This document shows positions 53,016 through 60,714 of a stretch of DNA of 64,000 nt, one piece after another. Both the position numbers and the translations under genes were made by a program. Origin of the DNA: UBA2387 sp019454665 (lineage in GTDB: Bacteria; Armatimonadota; Fimbriimonadia; Fimbriimonadales; Fimbriimonadaceae); the NCBI GenBank assembly GCA_045862995.1, contig BTVX01000001.1, forward strand, positions 124,001 to 188,000, read 5' to 3'. The notes under the pieces are model-generated. The model worked only from the letters and a program-made list of their open reading frames with translations. It did no database searches and had not been told where the DNA came from. Numbering within the stretch: the first letter of the stretch is position 1; the number at the start of each line of letters is the position of its first letter.

Positions 53016-54284
53016 ATGGTGCTCGCGATTGTCGCCCTTCAAATCGTCGCCACTTCCTTGGCATTCGCAGGAGGGCCGGCCGGCTTCGCCTTTGAGTCCG
53101 ACGGCGTCAACCTTGCCCAGGCCACGGGCGTCCGCATCCGGACCGCCGACCTTGCCAACTCCGCAGACTACGAGGAGTATCTCCGCCAGCTTGATGGCGC
53201 CGCGCATCTTGGCGTGAAGGTGGTCTACCTGACGGCTCCGTGGGATCCGGACCCCGTTTGGCGGAGCGACAGGCTTGTTGCCTTTGAACGAAACGTGCTG
53301 GCGGCAAAGAGTCGTGGGCTGCGGCCCATCATCAACGTAGGGACCTGGAATCGCAATGGCGACCCGGCCAACCCTTGGTACCCCTACTGGCCAAGGGACG
53401 AGGCGCAGCGAGCATCGCTCGTAGCCTATGTGCTCGAGATCTTTCGGTTGAGCCAGGGCGCAGAAGTCGTGGTGAGTAACGAACCCAATCGAGAAGCTGT
53501 CTCCGAGGACGACCTGAGGGATTACTGCCGCAATCTGATCGCGATTTCCGTCGCCAAGCGTGCAGCAGGAATTCCAGGAAAGCTCGTTGGCTTCTCAGGC
53601 TCGACGAACGACCGGGGGGAATCTCTCAAGGGTCCGACAGGAGCAAGGATGCAGGCAATCGACATCCGCCGGTTTCATTCGGTCGCTACGGAGATGTCCC
53701 TATACGACCACCTTGATGCGGTTTCCGTCCACGTCTATCCGCCGGCCGGATTATACAACGGGTATGGTCCGGAACAGAAATTGCTCACAGCTGGAGGACG
53801 AAACCCCTCTCTGCCTCGGACACGAACGCGACAAACCCGTGTTGTGGAGCCCGTGCTCGCACCGATTCTGATCAAGGCGCGGCAGCTAGGACTTCCTGTA
53901 TTGGTTCTGGAAACCGGCGCGCCCTCGGTTTTCACTTCCGAACGTGACCAGGCCAGCCTTGTTCTGCGTGGACTCCTCTCTAGCTTGGCCGCTGGCGCAA
54001 CAACGTGCAGCATCTATGAGTTCAGCGACAGCCCACCGACTAGCGACGCCGAGGACGAGTTCGGACTCCTGAGGCACGATGGCAGCGAGAAGCCTGCAGG
54101 AACCGCACTCCGCCAACTTCTTGCGGCGCTCGGATCTCACCGGTTCCAATCTTGGTCGTACGATGGCAGTGACCACTACACCGTCACCTTCGTCAACAAT
54201 GGCAGCACCAAGAGGGTCCGTTGGAGTTCAACGGAGGTAAATGCTACGCCAATGTACCCCTATATTCCGAGCACATCCGATTGA
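53016..54284 (+). CDS. Secreted glycoside-hydrolase-like protein (clan GH-A type barrel)
   Basis: 422 residues with a signal peptide (cleavage near SLAFA). A TIM-barrel pattern is suggested: VVYLTAPWDPDP, PIINVGTWN, then VVVSNEPNRE with the NEP motif (Glu156, acid/base in GH-A enzymes) and VLVLETGAPS with Glu299 as a possible nucleophile. The C-terminus is a small beta domain. The substrate is unknown, and an inactive homologue is possible. Codon use is visibly less GC-biased than in ftsZ just upstream, hinting at transfer. It lies 82 nt after ftsZ and ends 10 nt before the convergent HerA-like gene. Confidence 0.55.
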   Translation: MVLAIVALQIVATSLAFAGGPAGFAFESDGVNLAQATGVRIRTADLANSADYEEYLRQLDGAAHLGVKVVYLTAPWDPDPVWRSDRLVAFERNVLAAKSRGLRPIINVGTWNRNGDPANPWYPYWPRDEAQRASLVAYVLEIFRLSQGAEVVVSNEPNREAVSEDDLRDYCRNLIAISVAKRAAGIPGKLVGFSGSTNDRGESLKGPTGARMQAIDIRRFHSVATEMSLYDHLDAVSVHVYPPAGLYNGYGPEQKLLTAGGRNPSLPRTRTRQTRVVEPVLAPILIKARQLGLPVLVLETGAPSVFTSERDQASLVLRGLLSSLAAGATTCSIYEFSDSPPTSDAEDEFGLLRHDGSEKPAGTALRQLLAALGSHRFQSWSYDGSDHYTVTFVNNGSTKRVRWSSTEVNATPMYPYIPSTSD

Positions 54285-54294
54285 GTTGTTTGGC

Positions 54295-56235
54295 CTACGC
54301 GAACGGGTCCACGTCGTCGTCGAGCACGGCTCGGGGCTCCTTTCGCGGCGCGACCGACACTTTGCCGTACTGCCGGATGATCGCGAGCGCATCGGCATCT
54401 AGCGGTGCCCGGTGCAGTTCGCGCAACAGGTTGGCCATGTCGTTGTCCTCGGCCATCTTCGAGAGCAAGTCCGCGATCTCGTTCGGGTTGCCGCGCATCT
54501 GCCGCGCGCGTTCGGCCACCAACTCCCTGAGCGAGCGGTCCGCGGCCCTGGGATACTTCCGCAAGCCGTCCGAGCCCCTCAGGCAGGGCGGGATAGGGAA
54601 ACGGACGAAGATGGGCTGCGCGAAGTGCGGGTGCTTGATGAGCACTTCGCCCGTGGGAAGCGTCGCGAGTTTCTCCTTGACCGCAGGCGTGAAGTAGCTG
54701 TAGCCCGGTTGGGCGAGTTCCTCGGCCTCGATGTGCCCAAAGGCGTGCGAGGCGCTGTTGCCCACGACCTCTTTGTCCACGCGGCTGCGGAACTGCTGCG
54801 CCCCAAACAGCGTCAGGCCCATGTACCTTCCCCGCGCCGAAATGTCTTTGAGCGCCGAGAGCACGTAAGTTTCGCCGCCGCCGGAGGGCGCGTACTTGTT
54901 CAGCTCGTCCACGACCACGATCAGCCGATCCACGCCCAGCTTGCGATCTTCCATCAGGTCCTGAATCTGACTGATGAACGCCGAGAACACCAAGTCTTTG
55001 GCGTCCGAGTGCAACTGCGACACGTCCACCACCACCACGGAGCCCGGCTCGAAACGCTTGCTCAGGGGTCCTAGAGTCTTTCCATCGTGCGAGATGAGTC
55101 CCGAGTAGCGGTGTTGGAGGTTCGTCAATCGGTTCAGGACCTTGCGCATGGTCAACGGGTGCTGCACGCCCTTGCCCTCGCCGTTGTCGGCCTGACGCAA
55201 CTCGATCTTGATGATGTCGGTCAATTCGCCCAGGGTCTTGGCTTGGCGCTCGCCGCCGGAATTGGGAAGCTTCCCTTGCGCTAGCACGTATTTGTCTTTG
55301 AGGTAGCCGAGGAAACCCGCCGCTTTGGCGTCCAGGTCCTCGCGTCCCACCAGGACCTCGAAGTTGTCCATGATGTCTTGCAATCCGAAGGCAAACGGGC
55401 GCGTCGGGTTCCCCTCTTCCACTTCGGCCCCGAAGCGCACCGTGTTCAGTTCTCCGTTTGCGACGTGCTTATAGGGCGCGTAGTACTCCACGTTCTCAAA
55501 CGGAGTCGGCTCGATGCCGCACCGATGGTAGATCTCCAATTGGTCGGGCGAGATGACGTGCTCGGGGTCTTTGTCCAGATACAGCAAGTCGCCGCCCTTG
55601 GTGTTGAACAAGAGCGTGGCCACGGTTGGCGCGCCTGGGGTGGTCTTGCTGTGGGTGAAGATGGATTTGAGCAGGAACAGGATGTAGCTGGTTTTGGCGG
55701 CAAGGCCCGAGGTGCCCGTGATGTTCAGGTGACCCGCCTCGGAGCCGAGCAAGAAGTCGCGATGCAGGTGGACGGGTACGGGGTTGTCCTTGCCGCCGTA
55801 ACAGCCGCAGGCGATGCCGAACTGCTCCCGAAACTCGTTGGTGCGCAGCGCCTTCTGCACGTCGTCTTCGGACGCCAGATAAACGCGACCGATGGGCACC
55901 GCGCCCACGGGTTCCTCAGGCTCGCGGCGCAACACGGCGGCCTGGAACATGCGGATGTCCTCGCGCATGGTCGGCGGGGTGATCGTGGCATCGCCCCCCA
56001 TCGAAAGGAACTCGTGCAACGGGCTTTCCAGATCGTTGAACGCGAACGCCTCGACCACGATGCCGTACACCGTGACCTGGGCATCGTCCACCACAGCTTC
56101 GACGCGCACGATCGAGCCGATGCCGATACGCTCGCGGGGGCGGGCCCAAAACTGGAACGTGTAGGCCGTACTGGGCTTGCGTTCGGTGCCGATGACTCGT
56201 CCGATTTCCGTGCTGGTGTTGGCTTGCATGATCAT
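54295..56235 (-). CDS. HerA-like hexameric ATPase (DUF87)
   Basis: 646 residues from the ATG that overlaps the NurA-like stop (ATGA). The N-terminal HAS-barrel-like region (about 10-110) precedes a FtsK/HerA ATPase core. The P-loop reads GTSGLAAKTS (174-183), with an extra residue and Ala-Lys in place of Gly-Lys compared with canonical HerA. Walker B is LIVVVDELNKYAPSGGG. An arginine-rich segment (DISARGRYMGLTLFGAQQFR) may give the sensor/finger. HerA translocases work with NurA nucleases in DNA end resection or in phage defence. The C-terminal ~150 residues are variable. Confidence 0.78.
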   Translation of the reverse strand: MIMQANTSTEIGRVIGTERKPSTAYTFQFWARPRERIGIGSIVRVEAVVDDAQVTVYGIVVEAFAFNDLESPLHEFLSMGGDATITPPTMREDIRMFQAAVLRREPEEPVGAVPIGRVYLASEDDVQKALRTNEFREQFGIACGCYGGKDNPVPVHLHRDFLLGSEAGHLNITGTSGLAAKTSYILFLLKSIFTHSKTTPGAPTVATLLFNTKGGDLLYLDKDPEHVISPDQLEIYHRCGIEPTPFENVEYYAPYKHVANGELNTVRFGAEVEEGNPTRPFAFGLQDIMDNFEVLVGREDLDAKAAGFLGYLKDKYVLAQGKLPNSGGERQAKTLGELTDIIKIELRQADNGEGKGVQHPLTMRKVLNRLTNLQHRYSGLISHDGKTLGPLSKRFEPGSVVVVDVSQLHSDAKDLVFSAFISQIQDLMEDRKLGVDRLIVVVDELNKYAPSGGGETYVLSALKDISARGRYMGLTLFGAQQFRSRVDKEVVGNSASHAFGHIEAEELAQPGYSYFTPAVKEKLATLPTGEVLIKHPHFAQPIFVRFPIPPCLRGSDGLRKYPRAADRSLRELVAERARQMRGNPNEIADLLSKMAEDNDMANLLRELHRAPLDADALAIIRQYGKVSVAPRKEPRAVLDDDVDPFA

Positions 56236-57203
56236 CCCAAGAGCTGCGCGATGCGCCCATCGGTGGGCTGGAGCGCGCGGAGGTATTCCTCGATCCAGTG
56301 GATCGGATAAAGCAGTTTGTCGTGGCGTGGATCGGGCAGACTGGTCGGCATGCGCTCGTGAAGCAGCCAGCCCGCGATCTCGTCGGCCCGGTTGAGGTAT
56401 TCGGTTTCTGGTGGCAGTTCGACGCGAACCAGCCCGTAAAGCGACGACTTGTCGGGCCGGGCCTGCAACCGCAGGTAGAAGCTGTAGACGTCTGCCTGGT
56501 TCTTGCTGACCTTCGGTTTGAACACGGGGGTCCGTTCGCCGGCCCTCAATCCAAGCACCGTAAGGGCTCGCTCGCGCGAGCGGAAGTGTTGCGTCGCGTG
56601 CGACTTGACGACGCCGACGACGAACTTGTACGAGCCATCCTGCCGCTTTGCGTTGGTCAGGTTGCCATCGGTCAGCAAGACTCCGTGGTCGAATCGCTGG
56701 AGCAGTTCTTTCTCTTGGTCGTTGCGGTCTTCCGAGATCCGCTTGACCACATCGTTCCGCACCTTCTCGATCGGGGCTTCTGGGTCGCAGGTGATGGCCA
56801 CGACGTCGAAGGCTTGCGCGATCGCGGCCCTCCCTTCGACAAAGGCCGGCATATAGAGGGCGAGCTTCTCCATCCGCCAATCGGGGCTCGGCGCGACCAT
56901 ACCACGCCCTACCCGCTCGACGATGGCCGCCGCCGTGTGGGCCAGGTAGATCGGGAAACCGAGTTGGTCGGCGACGGCCACCGACTTCTGCGCACCATCC
57001 ATGAAGTGCGTGAACCCCGTGCCGGGCGAACTCGGAACCGCGATCGCGCGCATCTCGCCCGGTTCGACCAGGGGCGGGTCTTCGGCGGCCACGTCCTCGG
57101 GGGCGTACCGCACGGCCTCCTCCCCCCGGTAGGCTCCGGGCTGAAACACCCTGAGCGCCGGAATCTCCGAGGCGATCTTCCTCAACGTGACCGGCGGCTG
57201 CAT
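56232..57203 (-). CDS. NurA-like nuclease domain protein
   Basis: 323 residues. It is placed as a NurA relative by context and weak motifs: HFMDGAQKSVAV with Asp69 on a likely first strand, and GVLLTDGNLTN with Asp179 on a later strand, both at positions where NurA has metal-binding acids; the final segment LYPIHWIEEYLRAL is also NurA-like. Overlaps the HerA-like gene by 4 nt, so the two are translated together. The ATG at 57203 is preferred to a TTG at 57218. If not NurA it is a partner protein of unknown function. Confidence 0.6.
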   Translation of the reverse strand: MQPPVTLRKIASEIPALRVFQPGAYRGEEAVRYAPEDVAAEDPPLVEPGEMRAIAVPSSPGTGFTHFMDGAQKSVAVADQLGFPIYLAHTAAAIVERVGRGMVAPSPDWRMEKLALYMPAFVEGRAAIAQAFDVVAITCDPEAPIEKVRNDVVKRISEDRNDQEKELLQRFDHGVLLTDGNLTNAKRQDGSYKFVVGVVKSHATQHFRSRERALTVLGLRAGERTPVFKPKVSKNQADVYSFYLRLQARPDKSSLYGLVRVELPPETEYLNRADEIAGWLLHERMPTSLPDPRHDKLLYPIHWIEEYLRALQPTDGRIAQLLG

Positions 57204-57209
57204 GTTCCT

Positions 57210-57239
57210 AGTATGCAAGACGCACGTCTACTTGTGCAA
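57210..57239 (-). promoter_or_regulatory. Candidate promoter of the NurA/HerA-like pair
   Basis: On the minus strand TTGCAC (57239-57234), 18-nt spacer, CATACT (57215-57210), ending 6 nt before the ATG at 57203. This predicts a leaderless mRNA. Confidence 0.45.
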
Positions 57240-57264
57240 GCGAAGCCGCCTTTCGTCGAAGGAA

Positions 57265-57327
57265 CACGGTCTGCCGGACAAGGGCGTTCGTCGTGTGCGG
57301 ATGGTGGTCGCGCCCGCGCAGACCGTG
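57265..57327. repeat. Solitary copy of the CACGGTCTG/CAGACCGTG repeat (family B)
   Basis: Same element as at 12885-12947 in the opposite orientation: both share GTGCCACGGTCTGC and CGACCACCATCCGCA near one end and CCGGCAGACCGTG at the other, with different centres. The hairpin CCCCT-CATCG-AGGGG follows at once. Apart from this element the 327-nt gap before the Lrp-type gene (57218-57544) shows only the two flanking promoters. Confidence 0.8.
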
Positions 57328-57544
57328 GCACCCCTCATCGAGGGGTTCCTCCGGTTGGCGGTTGGCGCTTGGTGGTCCGCGTCCCCTTCGAGACTTCGGC
57401 CCAGAAGTCGTGAGCGGTTGATGCGTAATGGCCTGCGCGGGCCGAACCTCACGGTGACGCGGGTGGGCGGTTGGCTCCACTCCGTCCGGGGCGCCAGGAA
57501 GAGGGAACTCGTGGTCGAGAGGTAAGGACGGATACACTCGTTCA

Positions 57545-58024
57545 GTGACCCGCGACGCACTCGACTCGACTGACTTGACCTTGCTCGAACTGCTCCAGCA
57601 AGACGCCAGGCGGACTCATGCCGAACTCGGCCGAGAGGTGCACCTCTCGCCCCCGGCCGTGGCACAACGCCTGAAGCGGCTGGAGCGGCAGGAGGTCGTA
57701 CGCGGGTACCGCGCCATCGTAGACCTGGAAGCCGTCGGCTTGGGCGTGACCGTGTTCGTCCAGATCACGCTCTCGCTGCACGGGGCCGAACCCATCGAGT
57801 CGTTTCGCGATTTCGTGCGGCAGGTTCCCGAGGTGCTCGAGTGCCACAACGTCAGCGGCGATTTCGACTATCTGCTGAAGGTCGTGGCCCAGGACATCGC
57901 CGCCTACGAAGCGCTTGTCCGCTCCACGCTCAGCCGAGCGCCTGGAGTCGCCCGCATCCAGTCGTTGTTCGTGCTCAAGACCTCGAAGGACGGCGGGCCG
58001 CTTCCCTTGCCCCGGCCCGCGTGA
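57545..58024 (+). CDS. Lrp/AsnC-family transcriptional regulator
   Basis: 159 residues from a GTG. Winged helix-turn-helix (about 1-60: DLTLLELLQQDARRTHAEL, HLSPPAVAQRLKRLERQ) and a C-terminal RAM ligand domain (ESFRDFVRQVPEVLECHNVS, GDFDYLLKVV). Such proteins sense amino acids. A TACACT box at 57533-57538 ends 6 nt before the start, so the message is probably leaderless. The DAHP synthase gene lies 79 nt downstream and is a plausible target. Confidence 0.9.
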   Translation: MTRDALDSTDLTLLELLQQDARRTHAELGREVHLSPPAVAQRLKRLERQEVVRGYRAIVDLEAVGLGVTVFVQITLSLHGAEPIESFRDFVRQVPEVLECHNVSGDFDYLLKVVAQDIAAYEALVRSTLSRAPGVARIQSLFVLKTSKDGGPLPLPRPA

Positions 58025-58103
58025 CTTCCCCGCACGATTGGCGTCCTTGAAAGCAGGGCCGGAGCGTTGCGGCGCGATTGGTCACAATAGAAGACACGCC
58101 CAG

Positions 58104-59180
58104 ATGTTCGACCGTAGCCAGATTGACGATATCCGCATCGAGAATGCCCGCCCGCTGATGCCGGCGGCCATCCTGATCGAGGAGATTCCGCACACCGAGG
58201 CGACGGCGAAACTCGTCTACGAAGGCCGACGAACGGTTCGAGACATCGTGGCGGGTACGGATCGGCGGCTTCTGGTGGTCATCGGCCCGTGCTCGATCCA
58301 CGACCCATCGGCTGCCCTCGACTATGCCGGGCGACTGGTCGAAACGGCCAAGGACTACCAGGACCAACTCGTCCTGGTCATGCGCAGCTACTTCGAAAAG
58401 CCCCGGACCACGGTGGGCTGGAAGGGCTTCATCAACGACCCCGACCTCGACGAGTCGCACCAGATCAACAAGGGCCTACGCGCCGCGCGGCACCTGCTCC
58501 GCGACTTGGCCGCCCTTGGGTTGCCCGTCGGAACCGAGTTCCTTGACATGACGGTGCCCCAGTTCATCGCCGACTTCGTATCGTGGGGCGCGATCGGGGC
58601 GCGGACGGTGGAGAGTCAGCCGCACCGCGAACTTGCCTCGGGCCTTTCCATGCCGATCGGGTTCAAGAACAACACGGATGGACACGTCCAATCGGCCATT
58701 GACGCCATCCTTGCCGCGAGTTCGCCGCACTGGTTCTCTTCGAACACCAAGCACGGGGTCGCGGCGCACTTCAAATCCACGGGCAACCCCGATTGCCACG
58801 TCATTTTGCGCGGCGGCTCGAAGACCGGGCCCAATTTCGACCCGATGAGCGTCCGGGCCACGGCCAGCGCCCTTTCCCGCGCGGGACTGAACGAACACGT
58901 GATGGTGGATTGCAGCCACGGCAACTCGGGCAAGGACCCCGCGCGCCAAGCCGAGGTATCGGCCAGCGTGGCGCGGCAAATCCGCGAAGGCTCGCCGTAC
59001 ATCCTGGGCGTGATGATCGAGAGCAACCTCGTGGGCGGGCGTCAGGATATCGGTCGGCGAGAACTGGTTTATGGGCAGAGCGTGACCGACGCGTGCCTTT
59101 CGTTCGAGGATTCGATTCCCCTGTTGGACGAACTGGCCGGGGCCGTCGCTTCCCGTCACCCGGTCGAGGCGCATCGTTGA
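58104..59180 (+). CDS. aroG: 3-deoxy-D-arabino-heptulosonate 7-phosphate synthase (class I)
   Basis: 358 residues, the size of AroF/G/H. It condenses phosphoenolpyruvate and erythrose 4-phosphate at the entry of the shikimate pathway. VVIGPCSIHDP (59-68) holds the metal-ligand Cys and the PEP loop; KPRTTVGWKGFINDP, GARTVESQPHRELASGLSMP and VMVDCSHGNSGKD are further family motifs. Which amino acid gives feedback control cannot be told. A CACAAT box lies 15 nt before the ATG. The stop overlaps the rimM start. Confidence 0.95.
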   Translation: MFDRSQIDDIRIENARPLMPAAILIEEIPHTEATAKLVYEGRRTVRDIVAGTDRRLLVVIGPCSIHDPSAALDYAGRLVETAKDYQDQLVLVMRSYFEKPRTTVGWKGFINDPDLDESHQINKGLRAARHLLRDLAALGLPVGTEFLDMTVPQFIADFVSWGAIGARTVESQPHRELASGLSMPIGFKNNTDGHVQSAIDAILAASSPHWFSSNTKHGVAAHFKSTGNPDCHVILRGGSKTGPNFDPMSVRATASALSRAGLNEHVMVDCSHGNSGKDPARQAEVSASVARQIREGSPYILGVMIESNLVGGRQDIGRRELVYGQSVTDACLSFEDSIPLLDELAGAVASRHPVEAHR

Positions 59181-59665
59181 GCGAGTACGTCGTCATCGGG
59201 ACTGTCACGGGTGCGTTCGGGTTGAAGGGCGAGGTGAAAGTCGAGCCCAACACCGAGTTCGAGGAGCGCTTCGAGCCAGGCCGCCGCGTACGGATCGGAG
59301 GTGTCGAACGCAAGATTGTGGGTTGCCGTTGGCATCAGGAACGGGCCTTGCTCCTGCTGGAGGGCGTGACCGATGTGGACGCCGCGAAGGCGCTGCAGTT
59401 TCAGCGCGTCGAAGCGCTCGCCAGCGAGCGCCCAGAGTTGGGCGAGGACGAGTTCTTGCTGGAGGACCTTGTTGGGTTGCCGGTTCGCACCGAGGACGGG
59501 GCCGAGCTGGGCACTGTCGAGAACGTCTTGGCGTACCCGGCTCAAGACTTGTTGAAGGTGGGCGACCTGCTGATTCCGTTCATCGAGGAGTTTGTGCTCG
59601 AATGCGACCTGGAGTCGGGGTTGGTCGTCAAACTTTTGCCGGGCATGGAGCCTGGCGCCGACTGA
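59177..59665 (+). CDS. rimM: 16S rRNA processing protein RimM
   Basis: 162 residues from a TTG that overlaps the DAHP-synthase stop (TTGA). The N-terminal barrel opens VVIGTVTGAFGLKGEVKV; the PRC-barrel half includes EFLLEDLVGLPV and ends IPFIEEFVLECDLESG. It binds ribosomal protein S19 and helps mature the 30S subunit. Unlike many genomes, rpsP and trmD are not adjacent. The tRNA-Sec gene begins 2 nt past the stop. Confidence 0.93.
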   Translation: MSEYVVIGTVTGAFGLKGEVKVEPNTEFEERFEPGRRVRIGGVERKIVGCRWHQERALLLLEGVTDVDAAKALQFQRVEALASERPELGEDEFLLEDLVGLPVRTEDGAELGTVENVLAYPAQDLLKVGDLLIPFIEEFVLECDLESGLVVKLLPGMEPGAD

Positions 59666-59667
59666 TC

Positions 59668-59762
59668 GGGGGCGGATCGGGACTGGTGTCTCGTCCGGTC
59701 TTCAAAACCGTGCAAGACGTCTTTGGGCGTCTGGTGGGTTCGATTCCCACACGCTCCCGCCA
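59668..59762 (+). tRNA. selC: tRNA-Sec, anticodon TCA
   Basis: 95 nt including encoded CCA. It folds as a bacterial selenocysteine tRNA: acceptor GGGGGCGG against ACGCTCCC (seven pairs incl. G-U, the eighth a G-A mismatch); 6-bp D stem CGGGAC/GTCTCG with a 4-nt TGGT loop; anticodon loop CTTCAAA with TCA at 59702-59704; long variable arm with stem AGACG/CGTCT; T arm GTGGG-TTCGATT-CCCAC; G73 and CCA. The extended D stem and 8+5 plan separate it from suppressor or serine tRNAs. It implies UGA decoding by selenocysteine; selA, selB and selD are not in the window. Confidence 0.93.
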
Positions 59763-59782
59763 AGCTTCCACGACGGCGATCT

Positions 59783-59839
59783 GGAGGGACCCGCTCTGTC
59801 GGGTACATCGTTCAAGGGCACAACGGAGTGTGCCCCTCC
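59783..59839. repeat. Two inverted hairpin elements between tRNA-Sec and nusG
   Basis: 59783-59804 forms ACCCG-CTCTGT-CGGGT after GGAGGG; 59816-59839 forms GGGCACA-ACGGAG-TGTGCCC. They are the same element in opposite orientations and match the one at 13490-13513. They occupy the space where rightward rimM/tRNA and leftward nusG transcription converge and may act as a bidirectional terminator. Confidence 0.55.
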
Positions 59840-59851
59840 AGGAGCGTCCGT

Positions 59852-60379
59852 CTAGAGTTTCTCGACCTGATTGAACTCGAGTTCGACTGGCGTGTCGCGG
59901 CCGAAGATGTTGATGAGCACCTTGAGGCGCTCGCGCTCGGCGTTGACTTCTTCGATCTTGCCGCTGTAGTCCACGAAGGGACCGTCCACGACGCGGATCG
60001 TCTCGCCCTTCTCCCACGAGACCTTGGGAGTCGTCTCGCTGGATTCCAGGTTGCGGAGAATGCGTTGGACTTCGTAGTCTTCGAGCGGGACCGGGCGGTT
60101 GCCGCTCTGGACGAAGCCGGTCACGCCGCTGGTGGATTTGACCAGCTTGAACGCCTCGTCGGTCATGACCATCTTCACCAGGATGTAGCCCGGGAAGACC
60201 TTCTTCTTGACGACGGTGCGCTTGCCCGCTCGCATGGCGGACTCTTGCTCGGTGGGGATGAGGACGTCGTCAATGTCGACGTTCCACAGGTGTTGAACTT
60301 GCGCACGGCGCGTGAGAACGTCTTTGACCTTGTTCTCATGACCCGCGATGGTGTGGACGGCGTACCAGGATTTCGGCAT
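59852..60379 (-). CDS. nusG: Transcription factor NusG
   Basis: 175 residues. NGN domain (SWYAVHTIAGHENKVKDVL, FPGYILVKMVM, TGFVQSGNRPVPL) and C-terminal KOW (VVDGPFVDYSGKIEEVN). It binds RNA polymerase and couples transcription to ribosomes or Rho. It follows secE by 7 nt. The usual downstream rplK-rplA are absent; convergent hairpins and tRNA-Sec follow instead. Confidence 0.96.
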   Translation of the reverse strand: MPKSWYAVHTIAGHENKVKDVLTRRAQVQHLWNVDIDDVLIPTEQESAMRAGKRTVVKKKVFPGYILVKMVMTDEAFKLVKSTSGVTGFVQSGNRPVPLEDYEVQRILRNLESSETTPKVSWEKGETIRVVDGPFVDYSGKIEEVNAERERLKVLINIFGRDTPVELEFNQVEKL

Positions 60380-60386
60380 GGGCTCC

Positions 60387-60632
60387 TCAGCGGGTGTTCT
60401 GCAGCAGAAGGTCGAGGGCGCTGCCCACCAGCAGCCCCATGAGGAAGAGCACGAGCACCAAGAGGCCGCAGATGACCAGCACGACGCCGGTGAGGCGGTT
60501 GGTCTCGGGCCGAGACGGCCACGTGACCCGCTTCATTTCGCGGATGACCTCGTTGATGAACGTCTTGAATCCGCGCCGCATGCGCGGCACGGGAACCGAA
60601 CCCGATGGCCGAGTGACTTTCGCTTCTTCCAT
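60387..60632 (-). CDS. secE: Preprotein translocase subunit SecE
   Basis: 81 residues from ATG 60632, which has AGG 6 nt upstream. The signature FINEVIREMKRVTWPSRPE precedes a single membrane helix (LTGVVLVICGLLVLVLFLMG). It clamps SecY in the protein-export channel. Co-transcribed with nusG. Confidence 0.93.
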   Translation of the reverse strand: MEEAKVTRPSGSVPVPRMRRGFKTFINEVIREMKRVTWPSRPETNRLTGVVLVICGLLVLVLFLMGLLVGSALDLLLQNTR

Positions 60633-60682
60633 TCTGGACCTGATCACGCCCGACGGGCGCGGGACCGTAGGGGGATGAGCGC

Positions 60683-60688
60683 ATTATA
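60683..60688 (-). promoter_or_regulatory. -10 box of the secE-nusG operon
   Basis: Perfect TATAAT on the minus strand (flanked by GCGC on both sides), 50 nt before the secE ATG. The -35 position does not resemble TTGACA. Confidence 0.55.
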
Positions 60689-60714
60689 GCGCAATCTCGG
60701 TCTCCCTCGCGTGT

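Noticed and set aside
57219..57544. Small gene in the 327-nt gap before the Lrp-type regulator
   Set aside because: Short frames in both directions are Arg-rich and overlap the repeat element; none has a ribosome-binding site or conserved look.
59177..59765. rimM stop TGA read as selenocysteine because tRNA-Sec follows
   Set aside because: RimM is full length at that TGA and the next bases are the tRNA itself.
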